Positions 32,323 through 43,176 of a stretch of 64,000 nucleotides of DNA are shown here, piece by piece; position 1 is the stretch's first letter, and each line of letters begins with the position of its first letter. The position numbers were made by a program, and so were the translations under genes. Source of the DNA: Didymella arachidicola. Lineage: Eukaryota; Ascomycota; Dothideomycetes; Pleosporales; Didymellaceae. The stretch is taken from positions 558,001-622,000 of the forward strand of contig CM049994.1 in the NCBI GenBank assembly GCA_016630955.3. Reading direction: 5' to 3'. Below the pieces are notes generated by a model that made no database searches, was not told the DNA's origin, and worked only from the letters and a program-made list of their open reading frames with translations.

Positions 32323-33928
32323 CTACTTTTGTCTCCTACGCATACCAACCTCGAGACCCAGAGGCTTTCTCAGGAAACCTTCCCTTGTTTCCATCTCGCC
32401 CTGCCTCAGCTCAAACTCGTACCTCTTGAAAACAGTGGCCACGATGAGGGCCAATTCCATCTCCGCAACATTCCTGCCTACACAAGCCCTAGGTCCATAG
32501 CTGAAGGGGATAAAGGCTGCCTTCTGCTTCTCAGTAACCTTCTCCCATCGTTCCGGTCTGAATGTATCTGCGTCCGGTCCCCAGATCTCCTTCGAGTGGT
32601 GGATAGTATACGCCGGCACGGAGAGCGCAGTACCCTGGGGAAAGTGGCGGCCATTGATAGTCAGACCGGGACCCGGGGGAATCAAGCGTGGCAGGCCGAG
32701 CGAGGATGTGCTATGAATACGCATAGTTTCCTTGATAACATTGTCGAGGTATTGCAGATCCTTGACCGCGGCATACGTAGGGACGTCGTCGCTGGGAAGC
32801 GCCTCGTCGAGCTCTTGCTGTAGCTTGCGCACGACCTCAGGGTGCTGCAGGCAGTGGAAAAGTAGCGCGCAGGACGTGTTCGAGGTGGTATCCGAGCCAG
32901 CGATGAGTTGGGTAAGTGCCTCGGCAGTGAGCTCCTCACGGCCAAGTTTCTCGCCCTTCTCGTCTCGCCCTTCCATGAGGCGCGCAAGGAGATCAACACG
33001 GTCCGTATCAGGTCGGGCGAGACGCTCGTTCACGCGGGCCACAGCGATGCCGGCGAGGTTCTCAATCGCCTTCATTCCCTGGCTGAAGAAGGGATCCGGG
33101 AAGTATTTTGCGTACGGCTTGATTTGAGGGAGAATGCCAATCGTTCTGGACCACTTCATTAGCTGTGCTTCAACGAGATTGACACTGCTCAACATACCCA
33201 GACACCTCTCCTCTACGGTTCAAGACCTCAATGGCAGGCGCGAACGTAGGCTCAGCATCCGGAGTTAGTCTGACTTCCGCAAAGTCCCTGCCCTTCTCAA
33301 GCATGCCGAATGGTGCACCGAAAGCCAGATCTCCAATAACGTCAAATGCCAAGTAGTTGAACCAGTTCAGAGCGTCCATCTGGTACCATCCACCCTGCGT
33401 GGAGGCAGCGCGCTGGTCCCATTGCTTCTGCAGCTCCTCAAGGTTGTGGTGAATGTACTGCTCGAATTGGAGCACCGACTTGGCCGAGAAGGTGTGCGAC
33501 ACGGTCTTGCGTTTGCGAGTATGCTCAGCGCGGTCGCGAGTGTTGAAGAGACCGCGACGAATCGAGACGAAGGCGTCGTAGTACTCGCTGTGGTATGTTA
33601 GACATGACGTATGCTCCTAGAGCGCGTCTTCCTACCTCTTCAGCATGCCATTGCCGTGGCCGTAGATCACAGGGATTGCTTCCGCGTCTGCGATGCTGAC
33701 ATGGTGTGGTTGAATCCTGACCATCTTGCCATACTTCTTGTGCGCATTGTCTACAGAGAGATAGCGGTGTCCTTTGCGGGCCTGGAGGAGAAGCCAGAGA
33801 TTTGTGAAAGCTGCAGAGAACGGTCCAGGAACGTCCTTGATTTGCCAATTGCGTATGTACGGCAAGACATAGTAGAGGACTGGTAGAAGGAGGAGCGTAT
33901 ACGGCGTGAGGAAGACGTCGAGAATCAT
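32323..33928 (-). CDS. Cytochrome P450 CYP53 family, benzoate 4-monooxygenase
   Basis: Exons (minus strand) 33636-33928, 33198-33587 and 32323-33145 encode 501 residues. Introns are 48 and 52 nt; the last acceptor (TGGTCCAG) was chosen because it restores RRGEVSGTIGILP in frame. An N-terminal membrane anchor (PYTLLLLPVLYYVLPYI) is followed by the I-helix AGSDTTSNT, ExxR as KETMR, FRPERW, and the heme loop FSYGPRACVGR with Cys449 as ligand. The segments NTRDRAEHTRKRKTVSHTFS and MDALNWFNYLAFDVIGDLAF are hallmarks of CYP53. The enzyme hydroxylates benzoate to 4-hydroxybenzoate on the ER, the first step towards protocatechuate and ring cleavage, and detoxifies plant phenolics. No other pathway gene is adjacent. 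Confidence 0.93.
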
Positions 33929-35053
33929 TGTCAATGTCGCTCGGGATGTTAACAGGAAAGAAGGGTCAAAGCCACACTTATAGAAGAGGAGTTGCCGCGC
34001 AAACGGAAAGAGCACTTCTTTGACGTAACCAACTTTTGCTCGATATCCTGGTGTTCGCCCAAACCTGGCGACGCGTCTGTCTTATATCTCCAACCGCCTC
34101 GTCTCAGCTTCTCCATGTTTGATCCACGAGTCTTCAACCAGTCCCAGTCTTTTGAAAAAAAACAAGCTGCTGGCGAGGGTCTTTCCGACGACTTGCAGGA
34201 CCCGCACGAGACCCTTTAGAGCATCGACCGGCCGCGTCCATCATGGGGCAGCCAGGCATTGGCCAATCATGTCGCGCTTCAATAGCCCTTACGAAGCCGT
34301 TCTGCACTTCCGACTCCAGATTCTCTTGGCATGGCGTACCCCGCATCCCCGAGTCTTCTCCGCCATCAGCATCTGTCATCGGCTGGCGTCATCTCGTGCT
34401 GCTCCCGATTAGGACGAGCGATTGTCCGAGTCTCGTGCGCATCGTAGAATGCGTGGTGGTACGCAACAACGAGCGCTGCAGACTTGACGCGCTTTTGTGG
34501 GGGGTGTGCATGCCGTTTCTGGCTCCCGTGAGCCTCAAAAGGTGCATACTGCGGTGATACGATGTCGCGCATGTATAAGCACCTCTGGTGCTGTATGATT
34601 GGCCATCGCGTCCAGTCACAAGAGGCTTGCGCGGACAAGGTAACAAGCCTCGTGTATCGTATAAGAGCAGTCGCTACCAGCTCTCCGGAACGCCGAAGCA
34701 AGGCTTTGTTCGCAGCACAATTCATTGCAAACATTGTTGTCTGCAATATTCGCATCTTCAATGGACGTGTCCTTTGCAGCGATGGCCAGGTCCAATCCAG
34801 AATTAGGGGATCTTCTTCGTGTTGTGCATAGCACTTCACATACACGTGAAAACAGGCAGGAATACTCAATCGTAGCTTAAGGGGTATTGTATTAGGGAAT
34901 AAACACATCTATAGCCAATCAAGCGAAGCATCAGCAGACTCACAACCAACATAGGGTAAGTGAGCCAACATGCAATCATCAACTCGTAACGTCGGCCGTA
35001 ACGCCTCGTGGTATCATGCTTTCACTCCACACACATCGAACTCACATCTCCAT
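33929..35053. other. Intergenic, about 1.1 kb
   Basis: Upstream of the CYP53 gene (minus strand) and downstream of the AspRS-DUF2156 gene (minus strand). Short frames only; no RNA gene or repeat recognised. Confidence 0.5.
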
Positions 35054-38000
35054 CTACATATCGTCATCCTCGAAGAAGTTCAGAATTGCCTTGATCGCCA
35101 TCGGGCCCAGCCCGTGTGGCGGGTAGCAGATGTAGCTCGGGTCGTCGACGGCACCCAGCTTCTCGCGGAACTCGGTCTTGTTGGTAAGTTTGAGCTCAGT
35201 CGCAATCGCGTGGTAGGCGCGACTGAGCACCTTGACGCGAGTGCCCTTGACATTGTGTCCGGGTGTGAACTTGGAGCTGGCTCCTCCACCGAAGGTGACG
35301 GACTCGGCGCCAGATGCGGCCACAGCTTTCAGAGCGTGAGTGACGATGTACTCAATAGACCCGGAGGGCGCGTTGGGGAAGTCAAGCGAGTACTTGACCT
35401 GCCAACCGTGGTCGGGGGACAGCTGTGCCATTGCGACAAAGGCAGCGATGGTGCCGTCGGGTGTCTGAGCAATGTGGTACTGGCGGTGCTCCTCGTCCTG
35501 CCATGGGTGGATGTTGGTAAGGTGCACCTGGCGACCCTTGCGGCCCTTCAACCAGTCCTCAACACGAGAGTCGACCTGCTTCTTCACCTCCGGAGGTGGT
35601 GGTGTTCCGATAGAGTAGTCGCTGATCTTGACGCCTTCCTTCTCGGCATGACGGATCTTGCGTTGGATATCTGCGTCCTTCTCTGCAGGGTTGTGGGCCG
35701 GGTCAACACGCTGCTCGCCGGTAACGGAAAACGTTCGCCAGTTGAATTTCGTGGCAAGCACTTCCTCTACTGGCGCACCAACAAGGAGCCAGAGTGGCTT
35801 GAGATTGCGCTCCTTCTTGATGTACTTCAGGTAACCGGTCATGGTCTTCAGGTATTGCGACTCATGACAGAGAGGGTCACCAACAGTGATGGCAAAGCCG
35901 TCTTGGGGTACAAATCCAACTGCGGCACCGGTGTTCTGATCACGCCAGATCTCTGTGCGAGGCTCCAACCATGAGGTGTTGGTTGCATCGCCGTAGTTGG
36001 CGATGAGCTTCTCAATGGGCTGCATGTCGATCTTCGCCAAGACACGGTCCTGTCCCTCCCAGGGTGGGTGCATTGTACTGGCGTCTGGGTGGCGGAGCTG
36101 CTTAATGACAGGCTTCTCTGGAAGACTCTTGGGGTCGCGAGGGAACATCGATGCGTGACGAATGTTTCCAAGGTTGAGCAAAAGCATGAGAATGCGCTCG
36201 AGACCAATACCACCACCGCCGTGTGGGGGCGCACCCCACTGGAAGCCCTGAATGTACTCTTCCATAGTCGAGGGGTCCATCTTCAACTTATCCATCTTGT
36301 CGAGCAGCATCCTGGAATCGTGGATACGCTGGCCACCACTGAGAATCTCCTGCCCACGGCAGAAAATGTCAAAGGAGTTGGTCAGCTCGGGGTTGGTGGG
36401 ATCTGCCATAGCGTAGAAAGGTCGAGCGTTGGCGGGGAACTTGTCCAGCACGTAGTAGTCGGTACCGAGCTTCTCCTTGATAACACGACCCAGCTGGACT
36501 TCATCTCTTGTACCCAGGTCCTCGTTCTCGTCGAGAGGGTTGCCATTGTCGTCTCTCCACCCTGATTCGTTGAGCATACGCACGCCCTCAGCGAAGGGGA
36601 TGATAGGGGTCTGGTCCAGCCAAACCAAGTCCTCATGAGGGAAGTGCTTCTTGACAACCTCAATCTCGGGTCGATAACGCTCGTAGATGCCCTTGAATAT
36701 CGTCTTGAAGGTGCGATCGAGGACACGGAGGACCTCGTGGTAGTGTTCATCAATTTGCATCTCGAGATCCAGACCAGTGTACTCCGTCAAGTGACGGTAT
36801 GTATTACTGTTCTCAGCACGGAAGACGGGACCAATTTCGTAAACCTTGCCGAAGTCTGCAGAGATAGCCATCTGCTTTGCCAATTGAGGAGATTGAGCAA
36901 GAAATGCGCCACGGGTGAAGTACTCAACCTTGAAGACACTGGCACCGGACTCGGTGGCACCACCTTGCAGCTTGGGTGTGTGAATCTCGATGAAGCCTTG
37001 CTCATCAAGAGCCGTGCGGAATAGGTTGCAAATACCGGACTGGATGCGGAAGATGCCTTGTGATGCTGTCGATCGCAGGTCAATAACACGGTTGTTCAAG
37101 CGTGTCCTGTCTGCAATCCTGACCCGGTTGTGTCCATCCTTGTGATCTGGCGCGGCGATCTCGGCGTCGACATCGGCTTGCGTGACTTCGGCTTCGTAAA
37201 CGTTGAAGGGAAGGTGGTCTGCAATCTCTGCTTCGACGTGCAGTGCGTGCACGGAAATCTCCACGTCGTGAATGGTGGTGCCGGTGACTTCGCCTTGCTT
37301 GGAGTTGGGTGCTTGCAAGATGCCCTTGACAAGAACAACGCTCTCGACCTCGAGGTGCTCTGCCCAGTACAGCATGTACTTGGAGATATCTGAGTGCTCC
37401 ATGAGGACACCCTGGATTGTGGCAAGCTGCTGGCGAAACACGAAGAAGACAAACTTGGAGCTCATCTTGCGCAGGTGGTGAATGCGGGCACGAAAGATGA
37501 CCTCCTTGCCGACATCATCCACCGTAAATTCCTGAATGTGGGAGCGGTGCTGGTGCTTCCACTCGCCGGCATAGCTGTTGGGAGGGACAACACCGTACTT
37601 CGCCTTCTGCTCAGGTGTCAATTCGGCGGCGGCCTGTTCCTCCATTTCCGCTCTCCTCCTCTCAATCTCTGCTTCCTTTTCTTGGTTTTGCTTATGACGC
37701 TCTTCCTGCTGTGCTTGCTTCTCGTGCTTGCGCTGCTGGTTGCGGGACAGGGGCTCACCATCACGGTTGAGAGGGCCATCATCATCGCTTGAAGAATCTC
37801 CAATGTGAAGCTTCTCTTTTACCACGCGCATAGGGCTGTGAGTGGAGAGAGAACCGCTGCGCTCATGTTTGCGATCTTTGGAACCAGATCGGCTAGAGCT
37901 CTGAGTTCCGCGGTGGAAAACACCAGTCATGGACTTGCGCGGAGGGCCGGCATGATCCAGGCTTGACCGGCTCTCTGTGGGAGAAGCAAGCTGGTCACGC

Positions 38001-38200
38001 TTGTAGTCACCGCTGGGCCTATGGGCAAAGACGCCGGAAGAGCGTGGCGTCGCTGCAGGGGACTGCGCTCTGCCATTAGCAGCAACGCCGACTGGCGACT
38101 TAGTCCCGGTAGGTGACTTGATGCCGCTCTCATCCTCGGAGCCATGGCTGGTGTGGCCCGGCTTGAGCTTCTCGAGCGCTTTTTTGAGGGCTGTTGGCAT
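35054..38200 (-). CDS. erdS: AspRS-DUF2156 fusion, ergosteryl-3beta-O-L-aspartate synthase type
   Basis: Single exon, 1048 residues. Residues 1-145 are Ser/Pro-rich and disordered; 150-195 form a charged helix (QQEERHKQNQEKEAEIERRR). About 200-705 is a complete class IIb aspartyl-tRNA synthetase: OB-fold anticodon-binding domain, RFRIQS-like motif region (ASQGIFRIQSGICNLFR), FRAENSNTYRHLTEYTGLDL (motif 2) and GGGGIGLERILMLLL (motif 3). About 710-1040 is a DUF2156 domain (GNAT-fold aminoacyl-tRNA transferase) with WLLVGAPVEEVLATKF and the C-terminal HGLGPMAIKAILNFFEDDD. In fungi this fusion is known to charge tRNA-Asp and then move Asp onto ergosterol. Both modules look intact. A separate housekeeping AspRS is expected elsewhere. 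Confidence 0.95.
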   Translation of the reverse strand: MPTALKKALEKLKPGHTSHGSEDESGIKSPTGTKSPVGVAANGRAQSPAATPRSSGVFAHRPSGDYKRDQLASPTESRSSLDHAGPPRKSMTGVFHRGTQSSSRSGSKDRKHERSGSLSTHSPMRVVKEKLHIGDSSSDDDGPLNRDGEPLSRNQQRKHEKQAQQEERHKQNQEKEAEIERRRAEMEEQAAAELTPEQKAKYGVVPPNSYAGEWKHQHRSHIQEFTVDDVGKEVIFRARIHHLRKMSSKFVFFVFRQQLATIQGVLMEHSDISKYMLYWAEHLEVESVVLVKGILQAPNSKQGEVTGTTIHDVEISVHALHVEAEIADHLPFNVYEAEVTQADVDAEIAAPDHKDGHNRVRIADRTRLNNRVIDLRSTASQGIFRIQSGICNLFRTALDEQGFIEIHTPKLQGGATESGASVFKVEYFTRGAFLAQSPQLAKQMAISADFGKVYEIGPVFRAENSNTYRHLTEYTGLDLEMQIDEHYHEVLRVLDRTFKTIFKGIYERYRPEIEVVKKHFPHEDLVWLDQTPIIPFAEGVRMLNESGWRDDNGNPLDENEDLGTRDEVQLGRVIKEKLGTDYYVLDKFPANARPFYAMADPTNPELTNSFDIFCRGQEILSGGQRIHDSRMLLDKMDKLKMDPSTMEEYIQGFQWGAPPHGGGGIGLERILMLLLNLGNIRHASMFPRDPKSLPEKPVIKQLRHPDASTMHPPWEGQDRVLAKIDMQPIEKLIANYGDATNTSWLEPRTEIWRDQNTGAAVGFVPQDGFAITVGDPLCHESQYLKTMTGYLKYIKKERNLKPLWLLVGAPVEEVLATKFNWRTFSVTGEQRVDPAHNPAEKDADIQRKIRHAEKEGVKISDYSIGTPPPPEVKKQVDSRVEDWLKGRKGRQVHLTNIHPWQDEEHRQYHIAQTPDGTIAAFVAMAQLSPDHGWQVKYSLDFPNAPSGSIEYIVTHALKAVAASGAESVTFGGGASSKFTPGHNVKGTRVKVLSRAYHAIATELKLTNKTEFREKLGAVDDPSYICYPPHGLGPMAIKAILNFFEDDDM

Positions 38201-39365
38201 TTTTGTGTTTGCTGTGTCAGAGCTGTGCCCGGAGTGCGTGTGGAGAGACTACCAGTTCGCAGGGTGGGGCAAGCCGACAGAATGGCGTAGGGATGCTGCA
38301 AAATTGGTTGTTGAAGGAAAACACGATCTCTGTGGGGGACGAGAATCTGCGAAGTAAGGGCCTGATGTATCAATAGCCGGGTCCACGGTGCCGCCGGAGT
38401 CCTTCTGATCGCGAACGCGGTCCTGCCCGTGCTGGCTTTCTTGATGCACACGGTATGACGCAAGTCACTCGTGGATCCCGGAAGGTGTGGCGCGTGCGTA
38501 CCGAAAGCGGTTGGAAGCGTGTTTAGCGTGGGAAAGCTTGTTAGGCGGTGATGGGATTCGCAGAAATCGCTAAGAAAAGATTGCGGATGCGTCGGTATGA
38601 CGTTTGTTGATAATACTCCTCGAAGTCGAAATGCGAGCGCGAGGATGAAGGTGGGAGATTCACAGTCGGCGGGGCCAAGCCCTCATGTCTTCATTCATAC
38701 GTATGCATGCCGTCCGCGCCATGGAAGCTTACTCTCTACCGTCGTTATTGAGATTGCTGACGCATCCGCTATCGCATTATCACGCACATGCTGCTGAACA
38801 ATGCCGAAGCTTTCCAAAGCCGAGCTGACAGCAGGACCACCCCACTTGGAGTAGGCTAGGCCAGCCTTTCAATGTTACTGTTTGTGCTTGAAGCGACAAT
38901 GAAGCCTCTGACTGCCTCCAGATGGCAAAGTGGTTTATGCAAGGTGTGTGCACAAGCCTGAGGCCTCCAACGAATCACGATAATGCACACTGATTCAAAG
39001 TTCGATCCCCGATTTGCCGGCCTCTGCGTGACAGAGAATTGGTTTCAGGGGCCAAGAGGCTTGTGTTGTTGATTTTCGTCTTTCCCCATGTCCCACATGG
39101 CACAGTTCCCATGCCTATCACAGCTGAGTGCAATTTACGGTGTAGGCATTCATGTCAAATTACCGGTCTCGATCGAAGGATCTCCAACGTCAAACATTCC
39201 CATGACCACAACTCCGTCATAGCAGACTGCTGACCAGTGAACGCGGTTGTTGTCTTGGTCTTTGTTGACAAAATCCTGTTGCAAACGCAGGAAACTTGTA
39301 GTCTCTACAAGATTCATCAGGGTGTGGTGGATGGTCGGTGATCATATCCCTCCAATTACAATGGC
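38201..39365. other. Intergenic, about 1.17 kb
   Basis: Contains the erdS-type gene promoter and the 3' flank of the questin-oxidase-like gene. No gene recognised. A T-loop-like GTTCGATCCC at about 39000 is not part of a tRNA fold. Confidence 0.5.
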
Positions 39366-40786
39366 TCATTGATTCTCAGGATACGCCAGGTTGGCAGCAT
39401 CTTCCTCAGTGCCGAACCCTCCCCAATGCTCGAACTCGTCTGCAAACTTGACTGCCGCCTTCTCGAAATATTGTGAATCGTCACCCCAGGTCTCTGAGAT
39501 GTCTTTCATGCACCGTAATGCTGTAGAGTTTTAATTACACAACGGCCCAACACGCGTAGGGACATACCTTTGACGTAGTGTGCATCTGCTGATCCAGACG
39601 AGTTGAGCGCCTGATGGACAACAAATCTCCAGTCGCGACCTTTCAGATCGTACTGTCCAACGATAGAAGGATCGATCCGAGGTCGTGTCTGCGCGATATA
39701 TACAGCTAATGTGAAGAGCCACCACTGTCGCACAAGGTTGATGTGGAATCTCGCTGGGACCAGTGGGAGTAACACGCGTACTGCATGAGACGACGTAAGA
39801 ATGTGGACAAGGAAGAAGTCGAACTTCGTGTTCTCTGGCGCCTCGGTGCCCATCAACAGAGTGACCGCAAACTCTTGCGACTGACGGAACGCTGTCTGTG
39901 GATCTGACAGCTCCCAAGCGTTCCAGTACTCTAGGAACGCTTCCTCTTGTCTCTCCAGCACCTTCGAGATGTCGCCGCTTCGGTGCAGGTACAGGTCGTC
40001 GAAGCGCTTGTCCTGCCGGACCTTGTCAAGGATCTCGCGCAGATCTGTGCTGTGATGAGGGCTTGGTTTCGTGTATGATTTGTCGTCGATGTAGTTGTGT
40101 AAGGGGCTGTAGAAGCATGCGCCCAGCGCTAGCGCTTCGATGGCGACTGTCGTTGATCCGAGTTCGTATGCGTACCCAAGGTGAATAAGTGGATGTGCGA
40201 GTCCAGAGATCAGACCATTGATCAGAGGGTTCTTTCCGCCCAAAAGGTACTCCTCAAGCACGTGTTTGACATCGTAGCGCCTGAAGACAAGCTGATCTTC
40301 GAAGAAGTCCACGTAGGCGCGCTGATACCTGTACATGGTCAGCCTTTGTGTGCTCATGGCGGTGAGAAACCTACTCTCTTTTGCCCAAGAAGTCCCTCCA
40401 GTCGTCTCTTGTGATTTCTGCCGGCGCATCATGCCACGGCTCCAGACCTTCGACTTCCTTCTCGTAGATGTCGTTCAGATGCTCTGCTGTGCCTCCAAGA
40501 ATGTACGCGGATCCCAGGATCTACTCTGCAAGCTTAGCAGCTACCTTCAGCCAAGGGCAGCGTTGGAGCGGCATACGTGTGGTGTATGATTGTGGAAGCG
40601 CAGGTCATGGTAGATGATCGAGTAGTTGGCGTGATTCGCTTTGATCAGGTGCTTCAGGGTTCGCGAACGTTTCTCGGCGGCAGTCTCAATGTCAAGAACC
40701 TTGACAGAAGGGAGGTCGACAGACTGGTAGCTTCCACTGCCTCCGGTGAGGAACGATGGTAGTTGAACTCTAGGCAGGCTGAACAT
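39366..40786 (-). CDS. Questin oxidase-like protein (DUF4243)
   Basis: Exons (minus strand) 40577-40786, 40375-40520, 39568-40328 and 39366-39520 encode 423 residues; introns are 56, 46 and 47 nt and all joins are in phase. Family landmarks are NHTPHILGSAYILGG near the start, FFEDQLVFRRYDVKHVLEEY, GLISGLAHPLIHLGYAYELG (His-rich helix that is a likely metal- or substrate-contact site), FFLVHILTSSHAVRVLLPL and RDWRFVVHQALNSSGSADAH. Characterised relatives include fungal Baeyer-Villiger-type oxidases such as questin oxidase GedK and the AflY/HypA group, but most family members have no known substrate. No polyketide synthase or other biosynthetic gene lies nearby, so a secondary-metabolite role is not supported by context. 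The C-terminal exon reads on to a TGA at 39366-39368. Confidence 0.88.
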
Positions 40787-41289
40787 GGTGATATGTGAGG
40801 TTTCACTGTCTGCTCGAAGCTGCGATCGAGACCATTGCGGGGATCATAGCTTACGCACTTCGCTCGATCTGGTATGACGTTATGCTCTCTTTTCGGCTCA
40901 CTCCCGCAAGTCTCGCCGCACTCGCAACCAATGCCAGGATTAGTCGAGCTGCGCAAGGTGCACATCCGCAACACGACCTGCGCTCGCAACTCAAGCTGCT
41001 TGTTGCAGCCGCACAAGGTCATCTTCCGTAGAATCCCGTTAATGCAGGCTTTCCGCAAACAGCTCTTCGAACTTTGGCCAACTCAGGAGGCCAGGGCTGT
41101 GTGAGGGAGGTCCTACCGCCCACTGCAAATGCTGCAAAGCTTACTGTAATCTGGACCCAACATTGTTGATGTGAGTATGTTCACATTGTCTACTAGGCGT
41201 CCTATCTAAGAGCAATACCACAGTGACAACTTGACATATCATCGAACCCAACATAATGCCCAAGCCTCTTCATGACAGTGGCATGACCC
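40787..41289. other. Intergenic, about 500 bases
   Basis: Promoter of the DUF4243 gene and 3' flank of alpha-tubulin. Nothing distinct seen. Confidence 0.45.
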
Positions 41290-43176
41290 TTAGTACTCGC
41301 CCTCCTCGACCTCGTCATCCAAGGAATCGCTGGCAACCTCCTCGTAATCGCTGCACACGCCATTAGCTAACATGATACTTGAGAAAGGAGATAAAATACG
41401 TACCGCTCCAGAGCAGCGAGATCCTCACGAGCCTCAGAGAACTCGCCCTCCTCCATACCCTCGCCAACGTACCAATGAACGAAAGCACGCTTAGAGTACA
41501 TGAGATCGAACTTGTGGTCGAGACGGGACCAGGCCTCAGCAATGGCGGTGGTGTTGCTAAGCATGGAAACGCTTCGGTCGACGGCGGCCAGCTCGCTGCC
41601 GGGGACGCTGATGGGCTTGGTGTAGTTGATGCCGAGCTTGAAACCAGTAGGACACCACTCAACCAAGTTGAAGGAGGACTTGGCCTTGAGCGCACCAGCA
41701 GCGGCAGTGCAGTCGCGGGGAACGATATCGCCACGGTACAGTAGGGCGACAGCCATGTACTTACCGTTGCGCGGGTCGCAAACAACCATCTGGTTGTTGG
41801 GCTCGAAGCCTGGTCTGCTCAGTAATGGTTTCGTCGATGTTCAATCATTGGAACTTACATTGGAAGGTAAGGTCGCTGACCTTGAAGCTCTCGTGAGAGC
41901 TCTTCTTTGCCGAGATGACGGGCGCGTAGCTGATGAGGGGGTAGTGAATACGAGGGTAGGGCACAAGGTTGGTCTGGAACTCGTTCAGATCAACGTTGAG
42001 CGCACCGTCGAAACGCAGAGAAGAGGTGATAGAGCTGACGACCTGGGCAATCAGGCGATTGAGGTGCTCGTAGTTGGGCCTGGGGATATCCAGGCTGCGA
42101 CGGCAGATGTCATAAACCGCTTCGTTGTCGACAAGGAACGTGCAGTCAGCGTTCTCGATGGTGCTGTGGGTCGAGAGGACAGCGTTGTAGGGCTCAACGA
42201 CGGATGTTGAAACTCGAGGAGCAGGGTAGACAGCGAATTCGAGCTTGCACTTCTTGCCGTAGTCGGTAGAGAGGCGCTCAAGGAGCAGAGCACCGAAACC
42301 GGAACCTGTACCTCCACCGAAGGAGTGGAAGATTAGGAAGCCCTGCAGCGACGAACAGTTATCTGAGAGTCTTTAGCATATGGCGTGTTGTAGACACAGG
42401 CGCGAGCGGCATACCGGCAACACGGCGGATCTTATCAATCACACTGTCGACCATCTCCTTGCCGATGGTGTAGTGACCACGGGCATCTAATCCCTGTCAG
42501 CTTCGGTCTTAGCGAATCAACATCAAGGTGCCTACAGTTGTTGGCAGCATCCTCCTTGCCGCTGACCAACAGTTCTGGATGGAACAGCTGGCGGTAGCTG
42601 CCAGTGCGGATCTCGTCAATGGGCTAAGCTGGTTAGCACCCAGGGTATTTGTCACAGGATCCGCGACGTACAGAAGGGTCCAAGTCGACGAAGATGGAGC
42701 GAGGAACGTATTTGCCGTTGCCAGTCTCCGTGAAGAAGGTCTCGAACGAGCCGCCCTCGTTGAGCTCCTTCGCATCGGGGTCCGGGCGACCGTCAGCCTT
42801 GAGGCCGTGCTCAAGAAGGTACCTGAGGAGGCAAGGTCAGCGATTGGGCTTCGGGGACGCGTACAATCGCGGTACGTACAGCTCCCAGGCGCTGTTACCG
42901 AGCTGGGTACCGGCCTGGCCGATGTGGAGGTGGCAGATCTGCAGAGCGCTGTGTCAGCATACAGTCTCCAAGTATGTACAGCGACCATATCCGCGAATCT
43001 GGGCGAGCCATTGACGTTCAGTGCGACTCTTTGATCCTCAGATGACACGCAGACGATGCGCGGCGAGCCAACGGAGCTCTCGTCTCGTCCCTAGCGCGTA
43101 AAGGGAGGGGTGTTGTTAAAGGATAGGCAGGCGTGTCCGGGGCATCAAACGCGGCTAGACATACCTCTCCTCGCAT
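41290..43176 (-). CDS. Alpha-tubulin
   Basis: Eight exons (minus strand): 43165-43176, 42880-42938, 42672-42822, 42536-42623, 42415-42486, 41859-42362, 41404-41809 and 41290-41350, giving 450 residues. Exon 1 encodes only MRGE before a 226-nt intron; the other introns are 48-57 nt. Landmarks are ICHLHIGQAGTQLGNSAWEL, FHPELLVSGKEDAANNYARG, HSFGGGTGSGFGALLLERLS (GTP-binding tubulin signature), RPNYEHLNRLIAQVVSS, and RAFVHWYVGEGMEEGEFSEA with the catalytic Glu of alpha-tubulin. The tail ends EVEEGEY with the conserved C-terminal Tyr. It forms the alpha subunit of microtubules. Many early introns are typical of ascomycete alpha-tubulin genes. Fungi often have two such genes; which paralogue this is cannot be told. 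Confidence 0.97.

Noticed and set aside
34970..35974. 334-codon plus-strand frame
   Set aside because: It lies antisense to the end of the AspRS-DUF2156 gene, whose protein is unmistakable; long antisense frames arise from GC-ending codons.
38990..39020. tRNA-like T-loop GTTCGATCCC
   Set aside because: No matching acceptor stem, D-arm or anticodon arm at the right distances.
32323..40786. A secondary-metabolite cluster (P450 plus questin-oxidase-like gene)
   Set aside because: No polyketide synthase, NRPS, terpene cyclase, transporter or cluster regulator lies between or beside them, and the P450 is a CYP53 benzoate hydroxylase.
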